Below, piece by piece: positions 35,003-42,360 of a stretch of DNA of 64,000 nt. This DNA comes from Actinoallomurus vinaceus (GTDB taxonomy: Bacteria > Actinomycetota > Actinomycetes > Streptosporangiales > Streptosporangiaceae), in the NCBI RefSeq assembly GCF_039542055.1, contig NZ_BAABHK010000013.1, positions 124,001 to 188,000 on the forward strand. The letters run 5' to 3'. Positions within the stretch are counted from its first letter, which is position 1. Each line of letters opens with the position of its first letter. Made by a program: the position numbers and the translations under genes. The notes below the pieces were generated by a model. It saw only the letters and a program-made list of their open reading frames with translations. It was not told where the DNA came from and did no database searches.

Positions 35003-35445
35003 ACCTTGCTGAGACGCTCCAGGATCGGCGCCGCCTGGCGCAGGATCTCCCGTTCCTCGGGGGTCAGCTCCGCCAGCCGCTGGGCCAGCCACGCCTCCTT
35101 TCGGCGCCGCTCCTCCTTCAGGAGCTTCTCGCCCTCCTCCGTCACGCTCAGGATGACCTGCCGCCGATCGGTCGGATGCGGGCTGCGCGTCAGCAGGCCC
35201 CGCTCCTCCAACGCCGCGATCACTCGGGTCATCGAGGGGGGTTGCACCTTCTCGTGCTCCGCCAGCTCCCCCGGTGTCAGCGCGCCGTGCCGCGAGACCG
35301 CGCCGAGCGCGGCGAGCTGGGTGACGCTCAGCGACTGTCCCGCCTGAGCGCGCATTCGTCGTGACAGCCTGCTTACGGAGACGCGCAGGGCCGCTGCCAG
35401 GCCCGCACGGCTTCTGGTCTGCGAAGTTGGCATGTTCTTTAGCAT
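34999..35445 (-). CDS. MarR-family repressor of MFS exporter
   Basis: This 148-residue winged-helix protein (about 35-115: SVTQLAALGAVSRHGALTPGELAEHEKVQPPSMTRVIAALEERGLLTRSPHPTDRRQVILSVTEEG) has the usual MarR wing and helix. It lies first in an operon with the exporter, and TTAGCA-type repeats upstream are likely its operators. ATG 35443-35445. Confidence 0.93.
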   Translation of the reverse strand: MLKNMPTSQTRSRAGLAAALRVSVSRLSRRMRAQAGQSLSVTQLAALGAVSRHGALTPGELAEHEKVQPPSMTRVIAALEERGLLTRSPHPTDRRQVILSVTEEGEKLLKEERRRKEAWLAQRLAELTPEEREILRQAAPILERLSKV

Positions 35446-35504
35446 GAGTCATTACTCTTGCTAACGATACGCGGGTGACTCGTATTCCGCAAGGTCGTTA
35501 GCAA
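35439..35504. promoter_or_regulatory. Three TTAGCA-type half-sites upstream of MarR
   Basis: TTAGCA (35439-35444), TGCTAA (35459-35464), TTAGCA (35498-35503); the last two are part of a perfect 10-bp inverted repeat TTGCTAACGA / TCGTTAGCAA (35458-35467, 35495-35504). An inner ATACG/CGTAT pair lies in the loop. This is a likely MarR autoregulation site. Confidence 0.65.
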
Positions 35505-35744
35505 TGCATACGACTCTGCCCCTCCTCCCGGAGAACGGCACAACGTGCCACCGATCACCGAGCCCGGCCGTCGACGAACCCTCCGGCGAGCACTTGCCGG
35601 GAAGGTAACGCACCACACCCCTGCGCGGCACCCCGGGACCTGCGGAAATCGACGAATTCTCGCCGCCCGGGCCGTACGGCTCGGACGGCGCCAGGGCGTA
35701 ACGCGATCCAGCGGCGATCACGCCGGCCGGTTACGCTGATTCTC
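35505..35744. other. Gene-free region, no clear feature
   Basis: From the MarR operator to the DUF2530 gene I see no coding pattern, repeat or RNA. It probably holds the promoter of the next gene. Confidence 0.5.
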
Positions 35745-36002
35745 ATGAGTCGCGAGCGACGTCACGTCACGGAGCCCATCAAGACCAACGACGTCCTGAC
35801 CGCGGCCGCCGGCGCCGCGGCGTTCGCCCTGGCGTTCATCGTGCTCCTGATCGTCCCGCTCCCCGCCCGCGACCACTGGTGGCGCTGGGTGTGCGTGGTC
35901 GGCTGCGCGATGGGCCTCTTCGGCTGCTGGTACATCCCGCGCCTCCAGCGTGCCCGCGAGGCCGCCGCCCACCGGCACTCCGCCGACCACACGACCGGCT
36001 GA
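35745..36002 (+). CDS. DUF2530 two-TM membrane protein
   Basis: This 85-residue protein has the DUF2530 pattern: a short basic N-terminus then EPIKTNDVLTAAAGAAAFALAFIVLLIVP and WWRWVCVVGCAMGLFGCWYIPRL. It has two membrane helices and an actinobacterial distribution; the function is unknown. It is convergent with the MBL gene. Confidence 0.88.
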   Translation: MSRERRHVTEPIKTNDVLTAAAGAAAFALAFIVLLIVPLPARDHWWRWVCVVGCAMGLFGCWYIPRLQRAREAAAHRHSADHTTG

Positions 36003-36080
36003 CACCTGCGCTGGAGCGGGCCGACGACCCGATCGTGGGTGGACCTGCCGCGCGACAAGGCCGTCCTCCCAAGCCGTGGT

Positions 36081-36905
36081 CTACTCGGCCGAGCGGTGGA
36101 ACTCCCACGGGTCGTGGGCGCAGAAGATGTCGACCTCGTCGCCGTGCACGCGGTGCAGGGCGCGCAGCCGGTGCAGGGCGCCCAGCCGGGCTTCCGGGTC
36201 GACCTGGACGCTCTGCTGAATCAGGTCCAGCCCAGGGTGGGACACGGGAGGGTCCGCGTCGAGCTCCCGGTGGTAGAAGTAGGCGTCTCCCGCGTTGAGG
36301 GCCCAGCGGTCGCCGGATCGTACGGCCACGCCGCTGTGCCCCGGCGTGTGCCCGGGGAGCGGCACCAGCAGGATGTCGGCTGCCAGGCCTTCCGGGCGGG
36401 CGACGTTCTCGATCCCGAACCAGGAGTCGCCGGGGTGGCTCCGGGCCGGGGTCAGAAGCGGGCCGTGCGCCCGGTGCGCCGGCATGAAGCGCTCGACGCT
36501 CTCCCGGTGATGCTCGGCGGCCGGATCGGTGACGGCCCGGTACTCCTCCTCGTGGAGGTGGACCGTGGCGTGCGGGAAGTCGGGAAGGCCGCCCGTGTGG
36601 TCGCGGTGCAGGTGGGTGAGCACGATGTGGCGTACGTCCGCAGGGTCGAAGCCCAGCCGGGCGACCTGCCGGAGCGCGGTCTGGCCGGGGTCGAGGACGG
36701 GTTCGGCGAAGGCGAGGAAGTCCGCGCCGAGCCTCTCGCGGGCGTTCGCCACATCCTCGTCGCCGAATCCGCTGTCCACCAGGACCAGGCCGTCGGAGTC
36801 CGTCTCGATCAGCAGGCAGTGGCAGACCGCCCGCGCGGGCGGCACCTCCTCACCGACCGGGGCGATCACACTCATGGATCCACAGTCCAGATGATGTACT
36901 CGCAT
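36081..36905 (-). CDS. Metallo-beta-lactamase-fold hydrolase
   Basis: This 274-residue hydrolase has the zinc motif THLHRDHTGG (HxHxDH), then HPGLD and PGHTPGHSG further on and CAHDPWEFH at the end. The lactonase/quorum-quenching-like group. ATG at 36903-36905 has GAGGAAG just before. It is divergent from an HxlR gene by 56 bp; the two are likely regulator and target. Confidence 0.9.
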   Translation of the reverse strand: MRVHHLDCGSMSVIAPVGEEVPPARAVCHCLLIETDSDGLVLVDSGFGDEDVANARERLGADFLAFAEPVLDPGQTALRQVARLGFDPADVRHIVLTHLHRDHTGGLPDFPHATVHLHEEEYRAVTDPAAEHHRESVERFMPAHRAHGPLLTPARSHPGDSWFGIENVARPEGLAADILLVPLPGHTPGHSGVAVRSGDRWALNAGDAYFYHRELDADPPVSHPGLDLIQQSVQVDPEARLGALHRLRALHRVHGDEVDIFCAHDPWEFHRSAE

Positions 36906-36961
36906 GACACTTCCTCGTCGTTCGTCGAGCATCGTCCGCGAGGACGTTAGGAGGCACGCTC

Positions 36962-37333
36962 GTGGCTCACCAAGGCGTTGGTCACGGCAGGGAATTGCTG
37001 GACGCCTGTTCCGGCCCGGTCGTCGAGCCGAACCCGAACTGTCCCGTCGAGATCGCCCTCGGCGCGCTCCGGGGACGCTGGACCCCGCTGATCCTCGGTG
37101 AGTTCCTGCGCTCCGGTGAGCTGAGCTATTCCCGGCTCGCCGCCGCCCTCACGGGCCTGTCGGACAAGGTGCTCTCCGAACGGCTGGCGCAGCTGACCGA
37201 GGCAGGGATCCTGGAACGTCACCGGACCCCCGCCTGGCCACCGCGCGTGACGTACGCGCTGACGGACCGGGGCCGTGCCCTGGCTCCGGTCCTGGAGGCG
37301 TTGTGGTCCTGGGGGCGCGGTGACGCAGCCTGA
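36962..37333 (+). CDS. HxlR-family regulator
   Basis: This 123-residue winged helix has the HxlR signature CPVEIALGALRGRWTPLILGEFLRSGELSYSRLAAALTGLSDKVLSERLAQL. The GTG at 36962 follows AGGAGG by 7 nt. It diverges from the MBL gene, sharing a 56-bp promoter region, and precedes the TetR gene of the peptide locus. Target uncertain; HxlR proteins often respond to electrophiles. Confidence 0.9.
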   Translation: MAHQGVGHGRELLDACSGPVVEPNPNCPVEIALGALRGRWTPLILGEFLRSGELSYSRLAAALTGLSDKVLSERLAQLTEAGILERHRTPAWPPRVTYALTDRGRALAPVLEALWSWGRGDAA

Positions 37334-37356
37334 GCGCTCCGTCCAGAGCGACCGTC

Positions 37357-37383
37357 TATAGTTAGTTGGGTGACTGACTCAAC
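37357..37383 (+). promoter_or_regulatory. Promoter and possible operator over TetR start
   Basis: TATAGT (37357-37362) lies 7 nt before the GTG start, so the TetR mRNA is probably leaderless. GTTGGGT and ACTCAAC (37365-37383, one mismatch) form an inverted repeat across the start codon. Confidence 0.5.
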
Positions 37384-37963
37384 GAAGTCCCGGGTGCGCG
37401 GAGTGGACAAGCGCCGCCGCCTGACGGCGGCGGCCGCCCAGGTCCTCCACCGGCAAGGGGTCGAGCGCACCACGATCGCCGACATCGCCAAGACCGCCGA
37501 CGTCCCCGTCGGGAACGTCTACTACTACTTCAAGACCAAGGACGAGCTGGTCCAGGCCGCCCTGTCCGAACACGAAGGGTCGCTGGCCGAGCTCACCGCC
37601 GAGCTCGACAAGCTCCCCGACCCCCTCGACCGCCTCAAGGCCCTGGTCGAGGCATGGGTGAGCCAACGCGACACCGCCGCCCGCTATGGCTGCCCCACCG
37701 GCACCCTCGCCGCCGAACTCGACAAACGCGCCGACGGCACCCTCGACCGGGAGGTGGGCCGGGTCATCCGCGTGCTGCTGGACTGGGCGGAAGACCAGTT
37801 CCGCGCGCTCGGCCTCCCCGACCCCGGCGACCTCGCCGTCACGCTCGTCGCCGGCTACCAGGGCATGTCGCTCCTCACCAACGCCCTGCGCGACCCCGAC
37901 ATCATGACCCGTGAAGGCGACCGCCTGATCCGCTGGCTCGACACCCTGACTTCCGGTACGTGA
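37370..37963 (+). CDS. TetR-family regulator at head of peptide locus
   Basis: This 197-residue protein has the HTH (about 14-60: RRRLTAAAAQVLHRQGVERTTIADIAKTADVPVGNVYYYFKTKDELV) and an LmrA/YxaF-like C-terminal domain with YGCPTGTLAAELDK. It stands just upstream of the six-cysteine peptide genes and could control them, which would fit an export locus, but a link is not proven. A 52-bp piece of its 3' end is copied at 38558. Confidence 0.88.
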   Translation: MTDSTKSRVRGVDKRRRLTAAAAQVLHRQGVERTTIADIAKTADVPVGNVYYYFKTKDELVQAALSEHEGSLAELTAELDKLPDPLDRLKALVEAWVSQRDTAARYGCPTGTLAAELDKRADGTLDREVGRVIRVLLDWAEDQFRALGLPDPGDLAVTLVAGYQGMSLLTNALRDPDIMTREGDRLIRWLDTLTSGT

Positions 37964-38069
37964 CCGCTTTCGCCTATTCGGCATCGGAATGATGGAAAAA
38001 CCAATACCGATCGCACCGACAAATAGGAGCGACCATACCTCCATTGGTAGCTTGCACCGCCTTTTCACA

Positions 38070-38104
38070 CAAGACTTGATCTTGGTCCGGAAGCGGCATA
38101 GGTT
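38070..38104 (+). promoter_or_regulatory. Conserved element and promoter, peptide gene 1
   Basis: CAAGACTTGATCTTGGTC (38070-38087) is identical before both peptide genes; it contains the palindrome CAAGA-CTTGA-TCTTG. TTGATC (38076) with TAGGTT (38099), 17-bp spacer, is a possible promoter. Confidence 0.55.
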
Positions 38105-38142
38105 TCACCCAACCGATTTCCGGCGGTTTAAGGAGGTTGCAG

Positions 38143-38313
38143 GTGTCTCGATTGTTGGGCGCGATGAGCGACAGGCTGCTGGGCGCAGTCCTCAAAGAAC
38201 AGTCGGCCGGCGCATGCGTTCCCGAGCACGGCTCACCCTGCAAATGCCTGAACGGGTGGCAGTACATCTTCGACTGCAACGGCATCTGCCGGTGGGACGA
38301 CGGCCGTTGCTAG
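38143..38313 (+). CDS. Six-cysteine secreted peptide precursor 1
   Basis: This 56-residue precursor has AAGGAGG 6 nt before GTG. The leader runs VSRLLGAMSDRLLGAVLKEQ and ends SAGA; the core begins at Cys25 and has six cysteines with spacing C-x7-C-x-C-x9-C-x3-C-x6-C, ending Arg-Cys. The leader ends Ala-Gly-Ala, a classical signal-peptidase motif. The second copy (39533) shares leader, spacing and final RC. It reads as a disulfide-rich secreted peptide; bioactivity is unknown. Too short for routine gene calls. Confidence 0.8.
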   Translation: MSRLLGAMSDRLLGAVLKEQSAGACVPEHGSPCKCLNGWQYIFDCNGICRWDDGRC

Positions 38314-38409
38314 TGGGCGATAGCCGATAATTCGACTGTCCGGGCGGCTCCCCGGAAAGCGTGCGCCAATGGGGGGCCGCTCGTTTCGCGCCACGATCGA
38401 TACGGCGGT

Positions 38410-38557
38410 TCTCAAAGGGGCCGCAGCACCGTCCCCAGCACGGTGGCCGCCGAGATGTAGCCAATTGCCTGGAGTCCAGGCTTCGCTCCGCGTCGCCACG
38501 CACGACAAGACAGTCGGATGGCACCACCGCCCGTGGGCCGCGCCGACCGCGGCGAGC
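38410..38557 (-). pseudogene. Signal peptidase gene fragment (3' end)
   Basis: About 148 bp resemble the 3' part of the intact signal peptidase gene (39808-39955 region) on the same strand, including the run CCGCGTCGCCACGCACGA, but with frameshifting indels and no 5' part. The fragment ends abruptly where the TetR 3' copy begins, as expected of a duplication joint. Confidence 0.75.
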
Positions 38558-38609
38558 ACATCATGACCCGTGAAGGCGACCGCCTGATCCGCCGGCTCGA
38601 CATCCTGAC
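38558..38609 (+). repeat. Copied 52-bp piece of TetR 3' end
   Basis: 50 of 52 bases match 37899-37950, the end of the TetR gene, although no TetR coding region surrounds it. With the peptidase fragment it marks an ancient tandem duplication of the locus. The region 38610-38726 shows nothing else. Confidence 0.85.
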
Positions 38610-38726
38610 CGCCGACGGCGACGCCCCCCGACCCTGGCGGCGGGAAGACCGCGAGGGACGAGGGCGGACCGGCCGCCCGAGCAGCCGGTCCACCCTCCAG
38701 GCGATCCCGCCGTCCGGCCACAGCGC

Positions 38727-39278
38727 CTATTCGGCGCGCGCGACGGAAGCGGCCGCGGCCGGGAGCGGAAGCCGGTTCACCGCGAAGGAGCTCGCCGTGA
38801 TCTTCCCGTCCGCGTCGATCAGGGCGAATGTCGGGTAGCCGGACACGTCGAAGGCCGTGCCGATCGGACCGTCCGGCTGTTCAACGACGACGTCGGTGAC
38901 CGACGTCAGCGCGGCGAGGTGCTCCCGGGTCTCCTCTTCGCCGCCGTGGAGGACCGCGAGAACGGGCCGGTCCTCGTCTCCGGCGAGCGTACGGGCGAGG
39001 TCGACAAAGCGCGGTAGCTGCACTTCGCAGGCGCCGCAGCCGGGAGAGAAGAACGCGATGACACCGCCGCTCACGGTCGACCGCGAGACCGTGCCACCGG
39101 TCGTCGTGCGTGCGGTGAACTCCGGTACGACCGCATCCACCGGCAGCATCAGATCCTCGGCCGGGTCATGATGCCCGCCGCTCTGCGACCGCAGCCGACG
39201 GATGATGCCGTACGTCAGCAGGAGATTCAGCAGGCAGACCACGGCGAGGATGATCAGTGCCGCGACCACGTAGGGCAT
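38727..39278 (-). CDS. Membrane-anchored thioredoxin-fold protein (TlpA/redoxin-like)
   Basis: This 183-residue protein has an N-terminal membrane helix (about 4-25) and a thioredoxin/AhpC-TSA fold with the active site SPGCGACEVQ (Cys81, Cys84; CGAC motif) and a cis-Pro loop SGYPTFALID. The domain lies outside the membrane, well placed to form or reshuffle disulfides in the six-cysteine peptides. GGAGAG precedes the ATG. The MauE/DoxX partner often found with this type is not seen nearby. Confidence 0.88.
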   Translation of the reverse strand: MPYVVAALIILAVVCLLNLLLTYGIIRRLRSQSGGHHDPAEDLMLPVDAVVPEFTARTTTGGTVSRSTVSGGVIAFFSPGCGACEVQLPRFVDLARTLAGDEDRPVLAVLHGGEEETREHLAALTSVTDVVVEQPDGPIGTAFDVSGYPTFALIDADGKITASSFAVNRLPLPAAAASVARAE

Positions 39279-39398
39279 GGATGACTCTCCGATCAGGTGA
39301 GTGAGACATCAGACTCGAACAGCCGGAACCATTTCAACGTTTATAGAGTTGCGAAATCGCCGACAATAAACAATAGAATAAGCGTTACCGACTACAGT

Positions 39399-39420
39399 CC
39401 CCTTGCATGCAAACAAGGGG
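39399..39420. promoter_or_regulatory. Hairpin-forming element between TlpA and peptide gene 2
   Basis: CCCCTTG and CAAGGGG (39399-39405, 39414-39420) enclose TTGCATGCAA. It lies in an AT-rich, gene-free region and could be an operator or a terminator. Confidence 0.4.
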
Positions 39421-39460
39421 CGAACATACCTCTATGAATAGCTGGAAATAAAGCCCCGCG

Positions 39461-39496
39461 CAAGACTTGATCTTGGTCGGAGAAGCCACATATATT
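39461..39496 (+). promoter_or_regulatory. Conserved element and promoter, peptide gene 2
   Basis: The same 18-base CAAGACTTGATCTTGGTC block as at 38070, then TTGATC (39467) with ATATAT (39490), 17-bp spacer. The copy is AT-rich and a stronger-looking promoter than copy 1. Confidence 0.6.
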
Positions 39497-39532
39497 ACAG
39501 CCAGTCGATTTCCATCGCTTAAGGAGGTTGCA

Positions 39533-39703
39533 GTGACTCGAATGTTCGCCGCGATGAGCGACAGGCTGCTGAGCGCAGTGCTGAAGGAGCAGACCGCCGG
39601 CGCTTGCGTTCCCGAGCACGGCACGTACTGCAAGTGTTCTGGTGGGTACAAGTACATCTACAGCTGCAACGGCCCGTGCGTTAAGACGACCACGCGTTGC
39701 TAG
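39533..39703 (+). CDS. Six-cysteine secreted peptide precursor 2
   Basis: This 56-residue paralogue of the 38143 gene has AAGGAGG 5 nt before GTG. The leader contains MSDRLLSAVLKEQTAGA; the core has the same six-cysteine spacing, with CKC and CNGPC conserved but the tail changed to KTTTRC. The core of copy 2 is more basic than that of copy 1, so the two may differ in target or work as a pair. Identity of leader and cysteine frame against divergence of other core positions is the pattern of selected small peptides. Confidence 0.8.
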   Translation: MTRMFAAMSDRLLSAVLKEQTAGACVPEHGTYCKCSGGYKYIYSCNGPCVKTTTRC

Positions 39704-39807
39704 TCGTCGATAACCGATAAGCCGGTTGTTCGGGCGGTCTCCCGGAAGGCGTACGCCGATGGGAGGCCGCCCGTTCTTTCGGCGGAACACGATCGAAGAC
39801 GCGGTGT

Positions 39808-40263
39808 TCACAGCGGGCGTAGCACCGTTCCCAGAACCATGGTCGCGGAGACATATCCGAACTGCCGGGAGTCCAGGCTCCGCTCCGCGTCGCCACGCAC
39901 GATGAGACGGCCGGGCGGCACCACGGCACCGCGGGCGGCGCCGACCGCGGCGAGCGTCTCCTCCGGCACCCGGTCTCCCGGTACGGCCGCGACACGCTTC
40001 ACCAGCCACGGCGGGTCGGGCTCGGTGTCCGGTCCTGCGACGGGATTACGAAAGACCGCCACGTCCCCGCGCCGTGGTCGTACGGTGCGACGCACCAGCA
40101 GGCGGTCGCCGTCGGCGAAGGTGGGCGCCATGCTGCTCCCCGTCACCCGGACCAGCGCCAGCCGCGAGCGAAGGACGATCGCAGCGGTGCCGCAGAGCAA
40201 CACCGTCACGCCGGCGAGGACGGGCAGGGAATCCGGCCGGCGGGCGACCGCACGACGCGTCAC
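39808..40263 (-). CDS. S26 signal-peptidase-like protease
   Basis: This 151-residue protein has one N-terminal membrane helix and the S26 dyad: catalytic Ser44 in VTGSSMAPTF and Lys89 in WLVKRVAAVPGD; GDVAVFRNP and the C-terminal box VRGDAERSLDSRQFGYV fit signal peptidase I/IMP types. Its cleavage preference (small residues at -3 and -1) agrees with the Ala-Gly-Ala leader ends of both peptides. Its start overlaps the ABC gene stop (GTGA). Likely the leader protease of the locus. Confidence 0.9.
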   Translation of the reverse strand: MTRRAVARRPDSLPVLAGVTVLLCGTAAIVLRSRLALVRVTGSSMAPTFADGDRLLVRRTVRPRRGDVAVFRNPVAGPDTEPDPPWLVKRVAAVPGDRVPEETLAAVGAARGAVVPPGRLIVRGDAERSLDSRQFGYVSATMVLGTVLRPL

Positions 40264-42200
40264 GAAGCCACCTCATTCTGGTCGTTCGCGCCGCGCGCGG
40301 CGGAGGAGACGGCCGCGGGCCGGTAGCCCGCGGCCTGGAGGTTGAAGAGCCTGGCGTAACCGCCGTCGAGGACCATCAGGTCGTCGTGGCATCCGAGTTC
40401 GGAGATCCGTCCGTCCTCGAGAACCGCGATCATGTCGGCGTCGCGCAGCGCGCTGAGCCGGTGGGAGATGAGCAGGCCGGTCCGTCCGGCGCGGTGCTCG
40501 CCGAGCGTGTGGTGGATCTGGTGTTCGGCCTCGGGATCCAGCCCCGCGCTGGGTTCGTCGAGGATCAGCAGGTCCGCCTCGGAACGCATCAGCGAACGGG
40601 CCAGGGCCACCCGCTGCCACTGCCCGCCCGACAGCGTCACGCCCGTGCCGCCGTCCTCTTCGTCGAGGTGGACGCGGCTGAGCTGCGTCTCGTAGCCGTT
40701 CGGCAGGCGTCGCAGCGTGGCGTCGATTCCGGCCAGCCGGGCCGCCGCGCGAACCCGATCCCGGTCCGTGGCCCGCGGCAGATCGCCGAGGCCGATGTTC
40801 TCCTCCGCGGTGAGGTCGTACGTCATGTAGTCCTGGAAGGTCACGCCGATGCGTCTGCGCAGGGCGTCGACGTCCATGTCCCGCAGGTCGACGCCGTCCC
40901 ACAGGATCGCCCCGCGCTCCGGGTCGTAGAACCGGCACAGCAGCTTCACGAGGGTGCTCTTGCCCGCACCGTTGACGCCGACCAGGCCCAGCGACGAACC
41001 CGCCGGAAGGGTCAGATTCACGCCGCGCAGCACCCACGGGCCGTCCTTGTCGTACCGGAACCACACGTCGCGGAGCTCCACCTGCCCCCGCAGGGGCGGT
41101 GCCGGCCCGTTACCCGCCACGAGGTCGTCGCGGTCCTCCATCAGGTCCAGGAAATGGCCGAACAGCCGAACCGCCTCGGCCGCCGACCCGGCCTGGAGGA
41201 CGACACCGCCGAACGCTCCCTGCACGCCCGCCGCCGCGGCGATGAACAGCGTCACGTCGCCGACGGTGAAGCGCTGGTGAGCCGCACCGATCACCACCAC
41301 GAGGATGCCGAAGCCCGTCACCACGCCGTTGAGCACGGCGAACCCGGACTGGGTCAGCGCGACGCGCCGCGTGACCGCCAGCTCCGCCTCCGTCGCGCCG
41401 CCGACGGCGCTCACCAGCCGCCCGTGGAGAAAGCCGCCCAGCCCGAAGAGGCGTATCTCCTTCGCCGCCCGAGGATCCGTGAGCAGGGAACGGTAGAACA
41501 TCCGGCGCCGGTACTTGGCCGACACGGCCTCGGAGACCTCCACCTGACGGCGGGCTATCGCCAGCCGGGAGATCAGCGCGGCGGCACACGAGGCGAGCAG
41601 CAGTGCCGCCATCGGCGGCCACACCGAGAGCAGCACCCCGAGGAACCCCCCGACCGAGGCGACGGTCTGGACGACCTGCTGCCCGAAGAGCGTGATGTTG
41701 TGCGGCGCGTCCTGGGATGCCTGCTGAGCCAGCCTCAGCCGGTCGTGGAAGGCCGGGTCCTCGAACCTGCGCAGCCCCCGGAACTCGTTCACCTTGGCGA
41801 ACAGCCGGCGCTCGACGTTCACGACGAGACGCTGGCGGACCAGTTCGTCGAGGTAGCCGCCCACCTGCCCGAGGACCGCGGTGAGGGCGCCGGTCAATGC
41901 CATCGCCGTGCCCAACGCGACGGCTCGCCCCGCGTCGGCGTGGCCACCACCGAGCTCGTCGAACAGCAGCTTGCCGAGCCACGCCATGACGGCCGGCCCG
42001 ACGCCGTAGGCGGCCGTGACGCACACGAGCAGCGACGCACCGACGGGAGCGGCCCGGAACTGCAGGGCCAACGCCGAGAGGACCGCCGGCGGGCGCGGCC
42101 GGCTCCCCCGGATCTGGTCCCCTTCGGGGAGGCCGTCGGCGTTCTTGTCGCCAGGTGTGTCGGCCGCTGATTCGTCCGGTGTCGGACTGATATGCGTCAC
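40260..42200 (-). CDS. Fused ABC exporter (TMD-NBD), peptide export candidate
   Basis: This 646-residue half-transporter has a six-helix N-terminal membrane domain and an ATPase with Walker A GVNGAGKST, Q-loop TFQDYMTYDL, signature LSGGQWQR, Walker B LLILDEPSAGLDP and H-loop ISHRLS. It has no N-terminal C39 peptidase, which fits a separate S26 protease one gene on. The frame goes to 42284, but GTG at 42198-42200 gives a cleaner start. The gene order ABC then protease (overlapping GTGA) supports an export operon. Confidence 0.88.
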   Translation of the reverse strand: MTHISPTPDESAADTPGDKNADGLPEGDQIRGSRPRPPAVLSALALQFRAAPVGASLLVCVTAAYGVGPAVMAWLGKLLFDELGGGHADAGRAVALGTAMALTGALTAVLGQVGGYLDELVRQRLVVNVERRLFAKVNEFRGLRRFEDPAFHDRLRLAQQASQDAPHNITLFGQQVVQTVASVGGFLGVLLSVWPPMAALLLASCAAALISRLAIARRQVEVSEAVSAKYRRRMFYRSLLTDPRAAKEIRLFGLGGFLHGRLVSAVGGATEAELAVTRRVALTQSGFAVLNGVVTGFGILVVVIGAAHQRFTVGDVTLFIAAAAGVQGAFGGVVLQAGSAAEAVRLFGHFLDLMEDRDDLVAGNGPAPPLRGQVELRDVWFRYDKDGPWVLRGVNLTLPAGSSLGLVGVNGAGKSTLVKLLCRFYDPERGAILWDGVDLRDMDVDALRRRIGVTFQDYMTYDLTAEENIGLGDLPRATDRDRVRAAARLAGIDATLRRLPNGYETQLSRVHLDEEDGGTGVTLSGGQWQRVALARSLMRSEADLLILDEPSAGLDPEAEHQIHHTLGEHRAGRTGLLISHRLSALRDADMIAVLEDGRISELGCHDDLMVLDGGYARLFNLQAAGYRPAAVSSAARGANDQNEVAS

Positions 42201-42360
42201 CCCGTAACCACCCGCGTCACCCAGGGGTCTCCCGAGATCTCCGGAAATGGACAGCCGGAACCTACGGCTCTGCTCCGGCGGCACACAAGGGACCTGGGAC
42301 CTAATTCAGTCCGGGTGACGGACCGGTCACCGGCCGCGCACAGATCAGGTGCGTCCGCGA

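Noticed and set aside
36039..36950. 303-codon plus-strand frame
   Set aside because: Antisense to the MBL hydrolase.
37974..38285. 103-codon minus-strand frame over peptide gene 1
   Set aside because: Antisense to the peptide gene; the Cys-containing look comes from the complementary strand.
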